Shown here in pieces: positions 7,949 through 14,813 of a DNA stretch of 20,880 bases (positions are counted from its first letter, which is position 1; each line of letters begins with the position of its first letter). The position numbers and the translations under genes were made by a program. The stretch is from CAZSXS01 sp964611385 (GTDB lineage: Bacteria > Bacillota > Clostridia > Lachnospirales > CAYPQA01): positions 1 through 20,880 of the forward strand of contig CAZSXS010000068.1 in the NCBI GenBank assembly GCA_964611385.1. Reading direction: 5' to 3'. The notes under the pieces are model-generated. The model searched no databases, was not told where the DNA came from, and saw nothing but the letters and a program-made list of their open reading frames with translations.

Positions 7949-8833
7949 ATGAAAAAGGTGCTTATAACAGGCGCAAGTGGATTCATCGGCAAAAATCTTG
8001 CAGAACAACTAAAGAATGACTATGAACTACATACGCCAACCAGTAAACAGCTGGATCTGACAGAGCAGAAGGCCGTGGAAAGCTATCTGAAGCGGGAGCA
8101 ATTTGATATCGTCCTCCACTGTGCGGCCTTACTGAATAAGCGGAACGTCCCTCAAAACCCCGGGCTGATACTGGAAAAGAATTTACAAATGTACTTTCAG
8201 TTTGAACGCTGCTGTGATTATTTTGGGAAAATGTTTTATTTTGGTTCCGGCGCGGCCTATGGCCGTGATACTTGCCCGCCTATGGTTAAGGAAAGCGACT
8301 TGGGCAAGACCATTCCAGCAGAGCCTTATGGTTTCTCCAAGTATGTTATGGCCAAAAGCGCCCTGGCTTCTCATAACATTTATGACCTAACGCTCTTTGG
8401 CGTTTATGGAAAATATGAAGATTGGCGCATACGCTTTATTTCCAATGCTTGCTGCCGCGTTCTTTTCGATTTGCCCATCTGCATGAATCAAAATCTGTTC
8501 TTTGACTATCTTTATATCAATGATTTGGTAAAGCTGCTCCGCTGGTTCATGGAAAATAAACCGAAGTATAAACGTTATCATCTATGTACCGGAAGAAAAA
8601 CGGACTTATACACCTTGGCGCAAATGGTCTTAGCCTATTCCGGAAAGGACTTGGAGATTCAGGTGGAGCAGGAGGGCTTGGGGCATGAATATACGGGTGA
8701 TTGCCAACGGATGCTGGGAGAGATAGGCGACTTTTGCTTTACTGAGTTGAGTCAGGGGATTGGTCAGCTTTATGAGTATTATAGGGAGAATCGGATTGCG
8801 CTAGACATTGATAATATGGCACGTTCTGAGTAA
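7949..8833 (+). CDS. NAD(P)-dependent extended SDR (epimerase/reductase), YerF-type candidate
   Basis: A 294-residue protein with the Rossmann signature GASGFIG at residues 8-14, the catalytic serine in FGSGAAYG, and the YGFSK (YxxxK) pair. This places it in the NAD-dependent epimerase/dehydratase family, near the CDP-sugar 4-ketoreductases of dideoxyhexose clusters. In the yersiniose route, YerF reduces the two-carbon branch after YerE; this gene is the only candidate here for that step. The alternative is direct 4-keto reduction, as by CDP-paratose or CDP-abequose synthase. It starts seven bases after rfbF. Oddity: the last ten codons lie in a 70-bp tandem duplication with the downstream spacer, so the native C-terminus may have been altered. 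Confidence 0.83.
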   Translation: MKKVLITGASGFIGKNLAEQLKNDYELHTPTSKQLDLTEQKAVESYLKREQFDIVLHCAALLNKRNVPQNPGLILEKNLQMYFQFERCCDYFGKMFYFGSGAAYGRDTCPPMVKESDLGKTIPAEPYGFSKYVMAKSALASHNIYDLTLFGVYGKYEDWRIRFISNACCRVLFDLPICMNQNLFFDYLYINDLVKLLRWFMENKPKYKRYHLCTGRKTDLYTLAQMVLAYSGKDLEIQVEQEGLGHEYTGDCQRMLGEIGDFCFTELSQGIGQLYEYYRENRIALDIDNMARSE

Positions 8834-8942
8834 CAGCGATATCACGCTCAAGCCTCGGAGGGGGCACTGCATAGACACTGATAACACAGCACGTTCCAAA
8901 TATCTGCGTCAATCACGCCCAAGCCTCGGAAGGGACACCGCC
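8801..8942 (+). repeat. Diverged tandem duplication spanning the SDR gene end
   Basis: 8801-8870 and 8871-8942 align over about 70 bases with one gap. I count roughly 80 percent identity, and most differences are transitions. Shared words are TAGACA, GATAA, GCACGTTC, ATCACGC and CAAGCCTCGGA. The first unit contains the SDR C-terminal codons and stop; the second runs into the left arm of the structured repeat. The first unit thus ends in a decayed partial copy of that repeat. Confidence 0.7.
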
Positions 8943-9007
8943 CTCCACTCGTACTGGTCGTAAGCCGTTTCGGGCGGTATCCCTTCCGAGGCTTTCATTA
9001 GATCGCT
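8911..9007. repeat. Structured dispersed repeat, copy 1
   Basis: This 97-base stretch aligns without gaps to 16994-17090 at about 86 percent identity (counted by eye). It forms a hairpin: arm 8923-8943 pairs with 8972-8992 over 21 positions with a single C-A mismatch, around a 28-base loop. Weaker similarity continues outward to about 9030. It lies in the 286-base spacer between the SDR gene and rfbH. Confidence 0.8.
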
Positions 9008-9035
9008 TTGCGTACATTGTCGTTCGCAGTATATA
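9008..9035 (+). promoter_or_regulatory. Candidate promoter for rfbH-rfbG at the repeat edge
   Basis: TTGCGT (9008-9013) is followed after 16 bases by TATATA (9030-9035), or after 18 bases by TATAAA. This lies about 85 bases before rfbH, at the outer flank of the structured repeat. It is plausible given the long gap after the SDR gene, but the -35 is poor. Confidence 0.3.
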
Positions 9036-9076
9036 AAATAAGGTTCTTTCAAAATTCCCGTAGCATTTATACCCCA

Positions 9077-9097
9077 CCATGTCCGGCTTTTTTGAAA
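9077..9097 (+). repeat. 21-bp repeat, copy 2
   Basis: Identical to 6141-6161. It ends 12 bases before the AAGGAGG ribosome binding site of rfbH. Confidence 0.75.
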
Positions 9098-9119
9098 GAC
9101 CCATAATAAGGAGGTTTCT

Positions 9120-10466
9120 ATGGATCGCCATGAAACGATTCGTGAACAAATTCTTGATTTAACAAAAGAATACTACAAAAGCAAATTTGAGACGACAGAG
9201 AAATACCAAGAGGGAGACAGGATTGCTTACGCCGGAAGGGTATTTGATGAGACGGAGCTTGTGAATCTGGTGGATTCAGCTTTGGAGTTCTGGCTGACTG
9301 CGGGGCGTTATGTGGAACGCTTCGAAAAGGAGTTTGCCAAATTTCTTGGGGTATCCTACTGTTCATTGGTCAATTCCGGTTCCTCTGCCAACTTGCTTGC
9401 TTTTATGGCACTGACCTCGCCCAAGCTGCTTGATCGCCGGATCCAAAGGGGTGACGAAGTCATTACCGTGGCTGCCGGTTTCCCAACGACAGTGGCGCCC
9501 ATTTTACAGTATGGGGCTGTTCCGGTGTTTGTGGACGTAAGCCTCCCTCAATACAATATTGATGTAACCAAACTGGAGCAGGCTCTTTCTCCAAAATCAA
9601 AGGCACTTATGATTGCACACACCTTGGGAAATCCCTTTGACTTACAAGCCGTGCGAGATTTTTGTGATCGGCATCAGTTATGGCTGATTGAGGATAACTG
9701 TGATGCTTTAGGGGCCAAGTACTGCTTAAACGGAGAATGGCGCTATACCGGGACGATAGGCGATATCGGCACCTCCAGCTTCTATCCCCCTCATCATATG
9801 ACCATGGGTGAAGGCGGCGCAGTGTACACAAATAACCCCAGGCTCTATCGAATCATCAATTCGTTTCGAGACTGGGGTCGGGATTGTTGGTGTAATCCTG
9901 GCGTAGACAACAGCTGCAAGCGGCGCTTTTCCCAACAGTTTGGCGAATTGCCTCTTGGCTATGACCATAAATACGTCTATTCTCATTTCGGTTATAACCT
10001 CAAAGCAACGGATATGCAAGCCGCCGTTGGCTGTGCACAATTAGAGAAGTTGGAGGGATTTATCCAGGATCGCAATCAAAACTGGCGCAAGCTTAGGGAA
10101 GGTTTGCAGGACTTAGAAGACGTTTTCTATCTGCCGGAGAAGGCAGAAAATTCCCAACCTAGTTGGTTCGGATTCTTACTGACCTTGCGAGAGGGTGTAG
10201 GCTTTACACGGGATGCCTTAAGTACTTACCTGGAGAAGCAAAATATACAAACACGCAACTTGTTCGCCGGGAACTTAGTCCGACATCCTTGTTTTGATGA
10301 AATCCGTTCAGCACAACAGGCCTATCGTATCGTCGGTACGCTAGATCATACGGACAAAATCATGCGAGATGCTTTTTGGATCGGAGTATATCCAGGGCTG
10401 AATGAAGAAAAGATTCAGTATATGATCAGAAAAATCAAAGAATTTGTACGGGGGGACGCACAGTGA
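9120..10466 (+). CDS. rfbH: CDP-4-keto-6-deoxy-D-glucose 3-dehydrase (E1)
   Basis: A 448-residue member of the DegT/DnrJ/EryC1 aminotransferase fold that removes the C3 hydroxyl of CDP-4-keto-6-deoxyglucose using PMP and a [2Fe-2S] cluster. Two features set it apart from true aminotransferases. In FYPPHHMTMGEGGAV the PLP lysine position is His225, as in RfbH/DdhC/AscC. The cysteines Cys256, Cys258 and Cys266 (C-x-C-x7-C in RDCWCNPGVDNSC), with Cys194 in EDNCDALG, fit the iron-sulfur ligands. E1 needs an electron-donating reductase (E3, DdhD/AscD); none is encoded here, so it must lie elsewhere or be replaced by a housekeeping redox partner. AAGGAGG precedes the ATG. The stop overlaps the rfbG start. 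Confidence 0.95.
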   Translation: MDRHETIREQILDLTKEYYKSKFETTEKYQEGDRIAYAGRVFDETELVNLVDSALEFWLTAGRYVERFEKEFAKFLGVSYCSLVNSGSSANLLAFMALTSPKLLDRRIQRGDEVITVAAGFPTTVAPILQYGAVPVFVDVSLPQYNIDVTKLEQALSPKSKALMIAHTLGNPFDLQAVRDFCDRHQLWLIEDNCDALGAKYCLNGEWRYTGTIGDIGTSSFYPPHHMTMGEGGAVYTNNPRLYRIINSFRDWGRDCWCNPGVDNSCKRRFSQQFGELPLGYDHKYVYSHFGYNLKATDMQAAVGCAQLEKLEGFIQDRNQNWRKLREGLQDLEDVFYLPEKAENSQPSWFGFLLTLREGVGFTRDALSTYLEKQNIQTRNLFAGNLVRHPCFDEIRSAQQAYRIVGTLDHTDKIMRDAFWIGVYPGLNEEKIQYMIRKIKEFVRGDAQ

Positions 10467-11590
10467 ACCACGAATTTTGGAAGGGAAAGACCGTGCTGGT
10501 TACCGGGCATACAGGATTTAAGGGTGCATGGCTGGCTCTTTGGCTGACAAAGTTGGGGACAAAAATGATTGGATATGCCTTGGAGCCCCATACGCCCAAG
10601 GATGTTTTTGTGAGAAGCCGCCTGGAAGAGCACATGACCTCCATAATAGGAGACATTCGTGATGAGACGACATTGCAAAAGGTGTTTTCGGAGCAGCAGC
10701 CGGAGATTGTTTTTCATCTAGCCGCCCAGCCTTACGTGCGCTACTCCTATACCCATCCGAAAGAGACCTATCAGGTAAATGTATTGGGTACGCTGCAAGT
10801 TTTAGAGGCCATACGCCAGACCGATAACGTTAAAGCCGCCGTGCTCATCACCACCGACAAATGCTATGAGAACACAGGACAAATATGGGGCTACCGAGAA
10901 ACAGATCACTTGGGAGGCCATGATCCCTACAGCTCCAGTAAAGCTTGCGCCGAAGTCCTGATTGCGTCCTATAGAGATTCCTTCTTCGCAAGCGGCGGCA
11001 CAAGACCCGTGGCCATAGCCAGTGCAAGGGCCGGAAACGTAATCGGCGGGGGCGACTGGGGGCAGGATCGTATTCTTCCAGACAGCATACGAGCTTTGGA
11101 ACAGGATGTGCCCATCCTTGTTCGCAATCCCTCTGCGATCAGACCCTGGCAGCATGTACTGGAACCTTTGCAGGGTTATTTGCTGCTGGCGCAAAAGCTT
11201 TACGAAGACCGGCTTGAAAACTCCACTAGAGCTACCCTTGAAACCCCTTCTGGTGACCCCTCTCGCTTTTCCGGGGCTTGGAACTTCGGCCCTGAAAACG
11301 ACGGCACCGCAACGGTTTTGGAAATGGTTCATGCCGTTATAAAGGCCTATGGTTCTGGTAGCGTTGAGCTTGCGCACAATCCCGCTGCCCCGCACGAAGC
11401 TCAGCGTCTAACCCTAGACATCACGAAGGCTCGGGAACTGCTGGATTGGAAGCCCCGCCTAAATTTCGCCCAGACAGTGTCTTTCACCGTTGATTGGTAC
11501 AAAAGATATCGTTCTGAAGATGTTTATAAGCTCTGCTTGGAGCAGATTGAGCGATATCAGAAAATGCCTAGCAGGGGCATATCTGCGTAA
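10463..11590 (+). CDS. rfbG: CDP-glucose 4,6-dehydratase
   Basis: A 375-residue extended SDR that converts CDP-glucose to CDP-4-keto-6-deoxy-D-glucose using bound NAD+. The Rossmann motif GHTGFKG is at residues 15-21. FHLAAQPYVRYSY, TTDKCYEN and YSSSK supply the active site (Thr-Asp-Lys region and YxxxK). RAGNVIGGGDW and RPWQHVLEPLQGYL are diagnostic of the CDP-glucose rather than dTDP-glucose dehydratases. The start is a GTG within GTGA, overlapping the rfbH stop by four bases, with a GGGGGGAC ribosome binding site, so the two are translationally coupled. Biochemically it acts before RfbH. It is the last gene of the cluster. Confidence 0.95.
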   Translation: MNHEFWKGKTVLVTGHTGFKGAWLALWLTKLGTKMIGYALEPHTPKDVFVRSRLEEHMTSIIGDIRDETTLQKVFSEQQPEIVFHLAAQPYVRYSYTHPKETYQVNVLGTLQVLEAIRQTDNVKAAVLITTDKCYENTGQIWGYRETDHLGGHDPYSSSKACAEVLIASYRDSFFASGGTRPVAIASARAGNVIGGGDWGQDRILPDSIRALEQDVPILVRNPSAIRPWQHVLEPLQGYLLLAQKLYEDRLENSTRATLETPSGDPSRFSGAWNFGPENDGTATVLEMVHAVIKAYGSGSVELAHNPAAPHEAQRLTLDITKARELLDWKPRLNFAQTVSFTVDWYKRYRSEDVYKLCLEQIERYQKMPSRGISA

Positions 11591-11617
11591 AAAGCACATC
11601 GGTATTTTTAAACTTAA

Positions 11618-11645
11618 CCACCACCGGCTGGAAGCCGGTGGGTTC
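11618..11645. repeat. GC-rich hairpin between rfbG and flagellin gene
   Basis: CCACCGGCT (11621-11629), loop GGA, AGCCGGTGG (11633-11641): nine perfect pairs, with AAC/GTT able to extend the stem past a bulge. Neither side has a proper T run, so it is a poor intrinsic terminator for either convergent gene. The sequence resembles the subterminal palindromes of IS200/IS605-type elements, but no transposase is present. Confidence 0.5.
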
Positions 11646-11668
11646 GGTCTGGTGGCTGAAATTAGTTT

Positions 11669-13018
11669 TCAAAAATGCCCTAAAAATACTAAAGTATTTC
11701 TATTATTTTGATTGGCATGAACTAGCACCATTGTTGCTGCCTCACTCAAAATAGTACTGCGCAACAAGTTTATCATTTCTTTAGCCATGTCTGCATCCAT
11801 AATGCGACTCTTAGCGTCTGACAAATTGATACTGCTAACTTCTAAACTTCTAATCGTATTCTCTAACCTATTCTGCATAGCTCCTAGGTAAGAACGCATT
11901 TCAGACACTTTGTCAATCGCATCTGAACATAAAGTGATAGACATTTCAGCCTGCCGCCTAGTTGCTACAGACACTTCATTAATTCCTAACGTCTCATGGG
12001 TAATAACTGGCAGATGGATTGTTGTACCCTGCTCACTGTTTGCACCGATTTGTAAATATAACGTTAATGGACTGTTAGGTGGTATAACTGGTGTCAGAAT
12101 GGTGGGGAGGTTTGATGATAGATCCGAAGGCAGTGAACTGTATGAAACTGTAACGTCATCACTATTTAAATTCATAATAAGTACACTAAAAAAATCTACA
12201 CCAGACGAATCAAGGTAGGCTATGTCAACAATCATATCTAGCCCTTTAGGATCATTATTCACTACCGCATCAAACAAAGCGGATCCTAAAAACAAAGCTT
12301 TTTCATTTGGCAATGCCTCCTCGTATGAGTCACCTAATACTGCCTCAAACACTTTTACTTCGATATTGCCGTCCGAAATACTTGCTTGGCCATCAAAATT
12401 AAATTGATAATTAATTCCGTTGATAGTCATGATCGTTTTGTTTGTAAAGCACGATTGCAGGGACTCATCCATGTAGAAGCCTGCTGTACCATCCATAATT
12501 ATATTAGATGGTGGACTGCATGGAGTAGACACCCCGCTACCTGGAATAGACACAACATTAATTGGAATGGATTCCAATTTACCTTTAAACAAATGTATTT
12601 TATTAAATTCTGCTTTTGCGGCAATGGTATTAATTTCTTCTTTTAGTTGCTTCACTTCTTGCTCCATCAGATCCCGATCGCCATATGTATAGCCGACTAA
12701 ATCGCCACTTTGTGTAAATGTATCATTGGCTGCGCGCACGCTCAATTCACGAATACGATGTAGCATGTTTTGAATCTCTTGTAGCCATCCATCTGCCGTC
12801 TGCAACAACGAAATTCCGTCTTGTGCATTCTGACTAGCACGATCAAGTCCACGTATTTGTGCAAACATTTTTGAAGAAATCGAAAGTCCCGCTGCATCGT
12901 CTGCTGCATTATTAATCCTCAGCCCCGAGTTTAACCTAGCAGAGCTTTTATTTCCTAAGCTGATCCCACGCAACTGATTTAAAGCTTTTAATGCTATCAA
13001 GTCTGTTTGTATCACCAT
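11669..13018 (-). CDS. Flagellin
   Basis: A 449-residue flagellin. The N-terminal D0/D1 part (ALNQLRGISLGNKSSARLNSGLRINNAADDAAG, then QNAQDGISLLQTADGWLQEIQNMLHRIRELSVRAAND) and the C-terminal part (MRSYLGAMQNRLENTIRSL, then SDAKSRIMDADMAKEM) are clear. Between them is a variable region of about 200 residues. The start at 13018 gives MVIQTDLIALKAL, the usual flagellin opening; an ATG at 13048 is less likely because GGAGG lies between the two. Oddities: cysteines in the central and C-terminal parts, which are rare in flagellins, and a terminal stretch NNRNTLVFLGHF that departs from the usual QQPQ-LLR ending. It may be a minor or diverged flagellin. It converges on the sugar cluster, which could supply its glycan. 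No sigma-D promoter was identified upstream. Confidence 0.92.
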   Translation of the reverse strand: MVIQTDLIALKALNQLRGISLGNKSSARLNSGLRINNAADDAAGLSISSKMFAQIRGLDRASQNAQDGISLLQTADGWLQEIQNMLHRIRELSVRAANDTFTQSGDLVGYTYGDRDLMEQEVKQLKEEINTIAAKAEFNKIHLFKGKLESIPINVVSIPGSGVSTPCSPPSNIIMDGTAGFYMDESLQSCFTNKTIMTINGINYQFNFDGQASISDGNIEVKVFEAVLGDSYEEALPNEKALFLGSALFDAVVNNDPKGLDMIVDIAYLDSSGVDFFSVLIMNLNSDDVTVSYSSLPSDLSSNLPTILTPVIPPNSPLTLYLQIGANSEQGTTIHLPVITHETLGINEVSVATRRQAEMSITLCSDAIDKVSEMRSYLGAMQNRLENTIRSLEVSSINLSDAKSRIMDADMAKEMINLLRSTILSEAATMVLVHANQNNRNTLVFLGHF

Positions 13019-13091
13019 ATGAAGTTTATCCCTCCTTTTACTGATCATTGAACATTCTAAAATTGCCCCTTAAGGAGTTTATATTAAGACA

Positions 13092-13127
13092 AGATAAAGG
13101 GGCGGCCTCTGCACAAAGAAACCGCCC
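13092..13127 (-). terminator. Terminator after the LRR gene
   Basis: On the reverse strand GGGCGG-TTTCT, loop TTGTGC, AGAGG-CCGCCC gives an 11-pair stem with two G-T pairs, followed by the T-rich CTTTATCTTGTCTT. It lies between the LRR gene and the flagellin gene, so the flagellin should have its own promoter in the next 75 bases; I cannot place one with confidence. Confidence 0.6.
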
Positions 13128-13182
13128 AAAACTTCTAAAGGGTCTTGAGAATGCGCACTATATTTCAGTTACCAGACGTCAA

Positions 13183-14244
13183 CTAATCAAGCTTATTGTT
13201 ACTTTCTTCCGGTTCGTCTGGAGTTTGGTCAGGAGTTTCATAATCTACAGGCAGTTCAGACTCTTCCGGCTCGTCAGTTGCATCAAGCTCATCGTTGTTC
13301 TCTTCCGTTTCATCTGAGGGTTCGTCCGGCGGTTCAGACTCTTCCGGTTCTTCAGATGCATCAAGATCATTGCCATCCTCTTCTGGTTCATTCGTTTCAT
13401 CAAGATCATTACCATCTTCTTCCGTTTCTCCAGGGGTTGGGGTAGGAGTTGTAGTTGGAGTTGGAGTTGTAGTTGTAGTTGGAGTTGGAGTTGGAGTTGG
13501 AGTTGGAGTTGGTGCTTCATTAGCTACAGGCACTTTAAATTCTTCTGGCATATTCAAAGTATTTCCTAGCGGAACAAATGTAATATTATGATCCTGGGCA
13601 TAGTTTTGTGCGCTTGAGCCAGCGTGTCCGTATATGGTTAAACCATTGGTAAATCCACCATTCCCACTAAATACAGTGCCAAAAAACTCAGGCTTGGCAC
13701 CCTGACCCAATACTGTGATATTTTTTAATATCGCACAATCGGTAAACGCGCCGTCGTGGATTTCCTGTACATTTTCAGGGATTTCTAGGTCATTTAGCAA
13801 TGTGTTTTGGAAAGCCTTAGCCTCAATCCACAGTAGTGACGTCGGCAACACAATCTCAGCTAAGCCGTCTGCATTTCCAAATGCACCTTCACTGATTTGG
13901 ACAATACCTTCTGGCAATGTGATTTTTCTTAAAAGCTTGTGGGCATAAAATGCATATGGTCCAATCTCATCAGTGTTTTCAAGTACATGAAGAGTACTCG
14001 AAACCGTCTTTGCTAACGGATAGAGCAACAAGGCTAACTTTCCATTGCCTTTATTAGCATATAATACACCGTCATCTGAAAGGAAATTTATGTTTCCTGC
14101 AGCCACATCAATTCTAGTCAAATTTGTGCAGTTTTCAAAAGCATCGCTCCCAATGCGTGTAACTGAAGCTGGGATAGTGATAGATCTTAAGGCCTTACAG
14201 TCAGAGAATGTTGCATTTGAAATCTCAATTGTACTAAAATACAA
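13183..14244 (-). CDS. BspA-type leucine-rich repeat protein, probably 5'-truncated
   Basis: The 353 codons contain several LRR_5 (BspA/TpLRR) units, for example NATFSDCKALRSITIPASV and GAFGNADGLAEIVLPTSL. A Thr-Pro linker of about 30 residues and an acidic tail of about 80 residues follow, the tail built of imperfect EEDGNDLDE-like and DEPEESE-like repeats. Such proteins are normally secreted surface adhesins with a signal peptide and a wall anchor; neither end is present here. The only start near the 5' end is TTG at 14244. It lies inside a 16-bp hairpin, has no ribosome binding site, and enters the first LRR unit almost at once. I therefore read it as the 3' remnant of a larger gene whose front was lost or replaced. 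The frame itself is intact. Confidence 0.6.
   Translation of the reverse strand: MYFSTIEISNATFSDCKALRSITIPASVTRIGSDAFENCTNLTRIDVAAGNINFLSDDGVLYANKGNGKLALLLYPLAKTVSSTLHVLENTDEIGPYAFYAHKLLRKITLPEGIVQISEGAFGNADGLAEIVLPTSLLWIEAKAFQNTLLNDLEIPENVQEIHDGAFTDCAILKNITVLGQGAKPEFFGTVFSGNGGFTNGLTIYGHAGSSAQNYAQDHNITFVPLGNTLNMPEEFKVPVANEAPTPTPTPTPTPTTTTTPTPTTTPTPTPGETEEDGNDLDETNEPEEDGNDLDASEEPEESEPPDEPSDETEENNDELDATDEPEESELPVDYETPDQTPDEPEESNNKLD
13435..13512 (-). repeat. Hexanucleotide repeat coding for the Thr-Pro linker
   Basis: About 13 tandem units of GGAGTT with GTAGTT variants (plus-strand reading) encode alternating Pro-Thr and Thr-Thr on the minus strand. Since the unit is six bases, slippage would change linker length without shifting the frame. 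Confidence 0.85.
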
Positions 14245-14273
14245 AACGCCGAAATTATCGGCGTTTTGTATTT
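14237..14273. terminator. Perfect 16-bp hairpin at the truncated LRR 5' end
   Basis: Arms 14237-14252 and 14258-14273 are exact complements with the loop AATTA. The AAAACGCCGA/TCGGCGTTTT core with A/T flanks looks like a bidirectional intrinsic terminator. On the minus strand it would stop transcription just before the LRR frame, which argues against that frame being expressed from upstream. Confidence 0.7.
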
Positions 14274-14326
14274 GCTAGTTGATGGCACATTAGCTAATTT
14301 AAACGATTAACCTAATTGATGTAAAT

Positions 14327-14355
14327 AAAAAAAGGCAATCAATATGATTGCCTTT
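14327..14355 (-). terminator. Terminator of the small minus-strand gene
   Basis: A ten-pair stem (AAAGGCAATC with GATTGCCTTT, loop AATAT) followed on the reverse strand by a run of eight T with ATTTA. It sits 20-40 bases after the stop of the 14375 gene, which supports that gene being, or having been, real. Confidence 0.75.
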
Positions 14356-14374
14356 CAAAAACTCATGACTATTT

Positions 14375-14677
14375 TCACCCGTCATTATGTATAAAAAATC
14401 TAAGCAAGTATCCACCAACTACCGTTTTTTCGTATAAATCCATATCATCAAAAATTTCAAATATCCATGTATCCCAACCCTCATAGTCTTCTGAATTATC
14501 GCACTCCATGTCCGGCTTTGAACTCTCCAACAAAAATCGCGATTCTTCAACTATTAGATAGAATGCGAGTTCCTCTATTACACTATGAGCAATTATTTGA
14601 TTTCCAGCATGGGCAATTGCTCGCAGTTGGATGATTGTGGAGCGGAGCATGTATAGAAAATCATAATCATATCGCAT
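14375..14677 (-). CDS. Small hypothetical acidic protein
   Basis: About 100 residues from the ATG at 14677, or 121 if the TTG at 14740 is used; neither has a visible ribosome binding site. The sequence looks like a genuine helical protein (LRSTIIQLRAIAHAGNQ, SVIEELAFYLIVEE) with an acidic second half (CDNSEDYEGWDTW, IFDDMDLYEK). No signal peptide or membrane segment is clear and no family is recognised. It lies between the tRNA terminator and its own terminator with no obvious promoter, so it could be a 5'-truncated remnant. Confidence 0.5.
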   Translation of the reverse strand: MRYDYDFLYMLRSTIIQLRAIAHAGNQIIAHSVIEELAFYLIVEESRFLLESSKPDMECDNSEDYEGWDTWIFEIFDDMDLYEKTVVGGYLLRFFIHNDG

Positions 14678-14760
14678 AAGAAATTGTGGGGGCAAAGAGC
14701 AACTCAAGGGAACAGTATGGATGAACGTGCTGAAACTCAAGGAAAGCAGATGATTTTGGC

Positions 14761-14809
14761 ATAAATATAAAAAAAGACAGACCTATTTGTTAAAAACAGG
14801 TCTGTCTTT
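14761..14809 (-). terminator. Terminator of the tRNA operon
   Basis: A 12-pair perfect stem (14773-14784 with 14798-14809, AGACAGACCT core, 13-base loop) followed on the reverse strand by a T-rich tail. It begins five bases after the end of tRNA-Ser. Confidence 0.85.
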
Positions 14810-14813
14810 CTGA

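Noticed and set aside
8913..9149. Minus-strand open frame with RDTARNGLRP-like text, also readable in the second repeat copy
   Set aside because: The reading comes from the structured repeat itself. Substitutions between copies follow base pairing rather than codon positions, so it is not a gene.
10802..11395. Long open frame (197 codons) on the minus strand
   Set aside because: It is antisense to rfbG; its composition follows from the codon bias of the true gene.
13435..13512. CRISPR-like repeat array
   Set aside because: The units are six bases without spacers and encode a Thr-Pro linker in frame.
13295..13591. Plus-strand frame of Ser and Gly-Val repeats
   Set aside because: It is the antisense reading of the acidic tail and Thr-Pro linker of the LRR protein.
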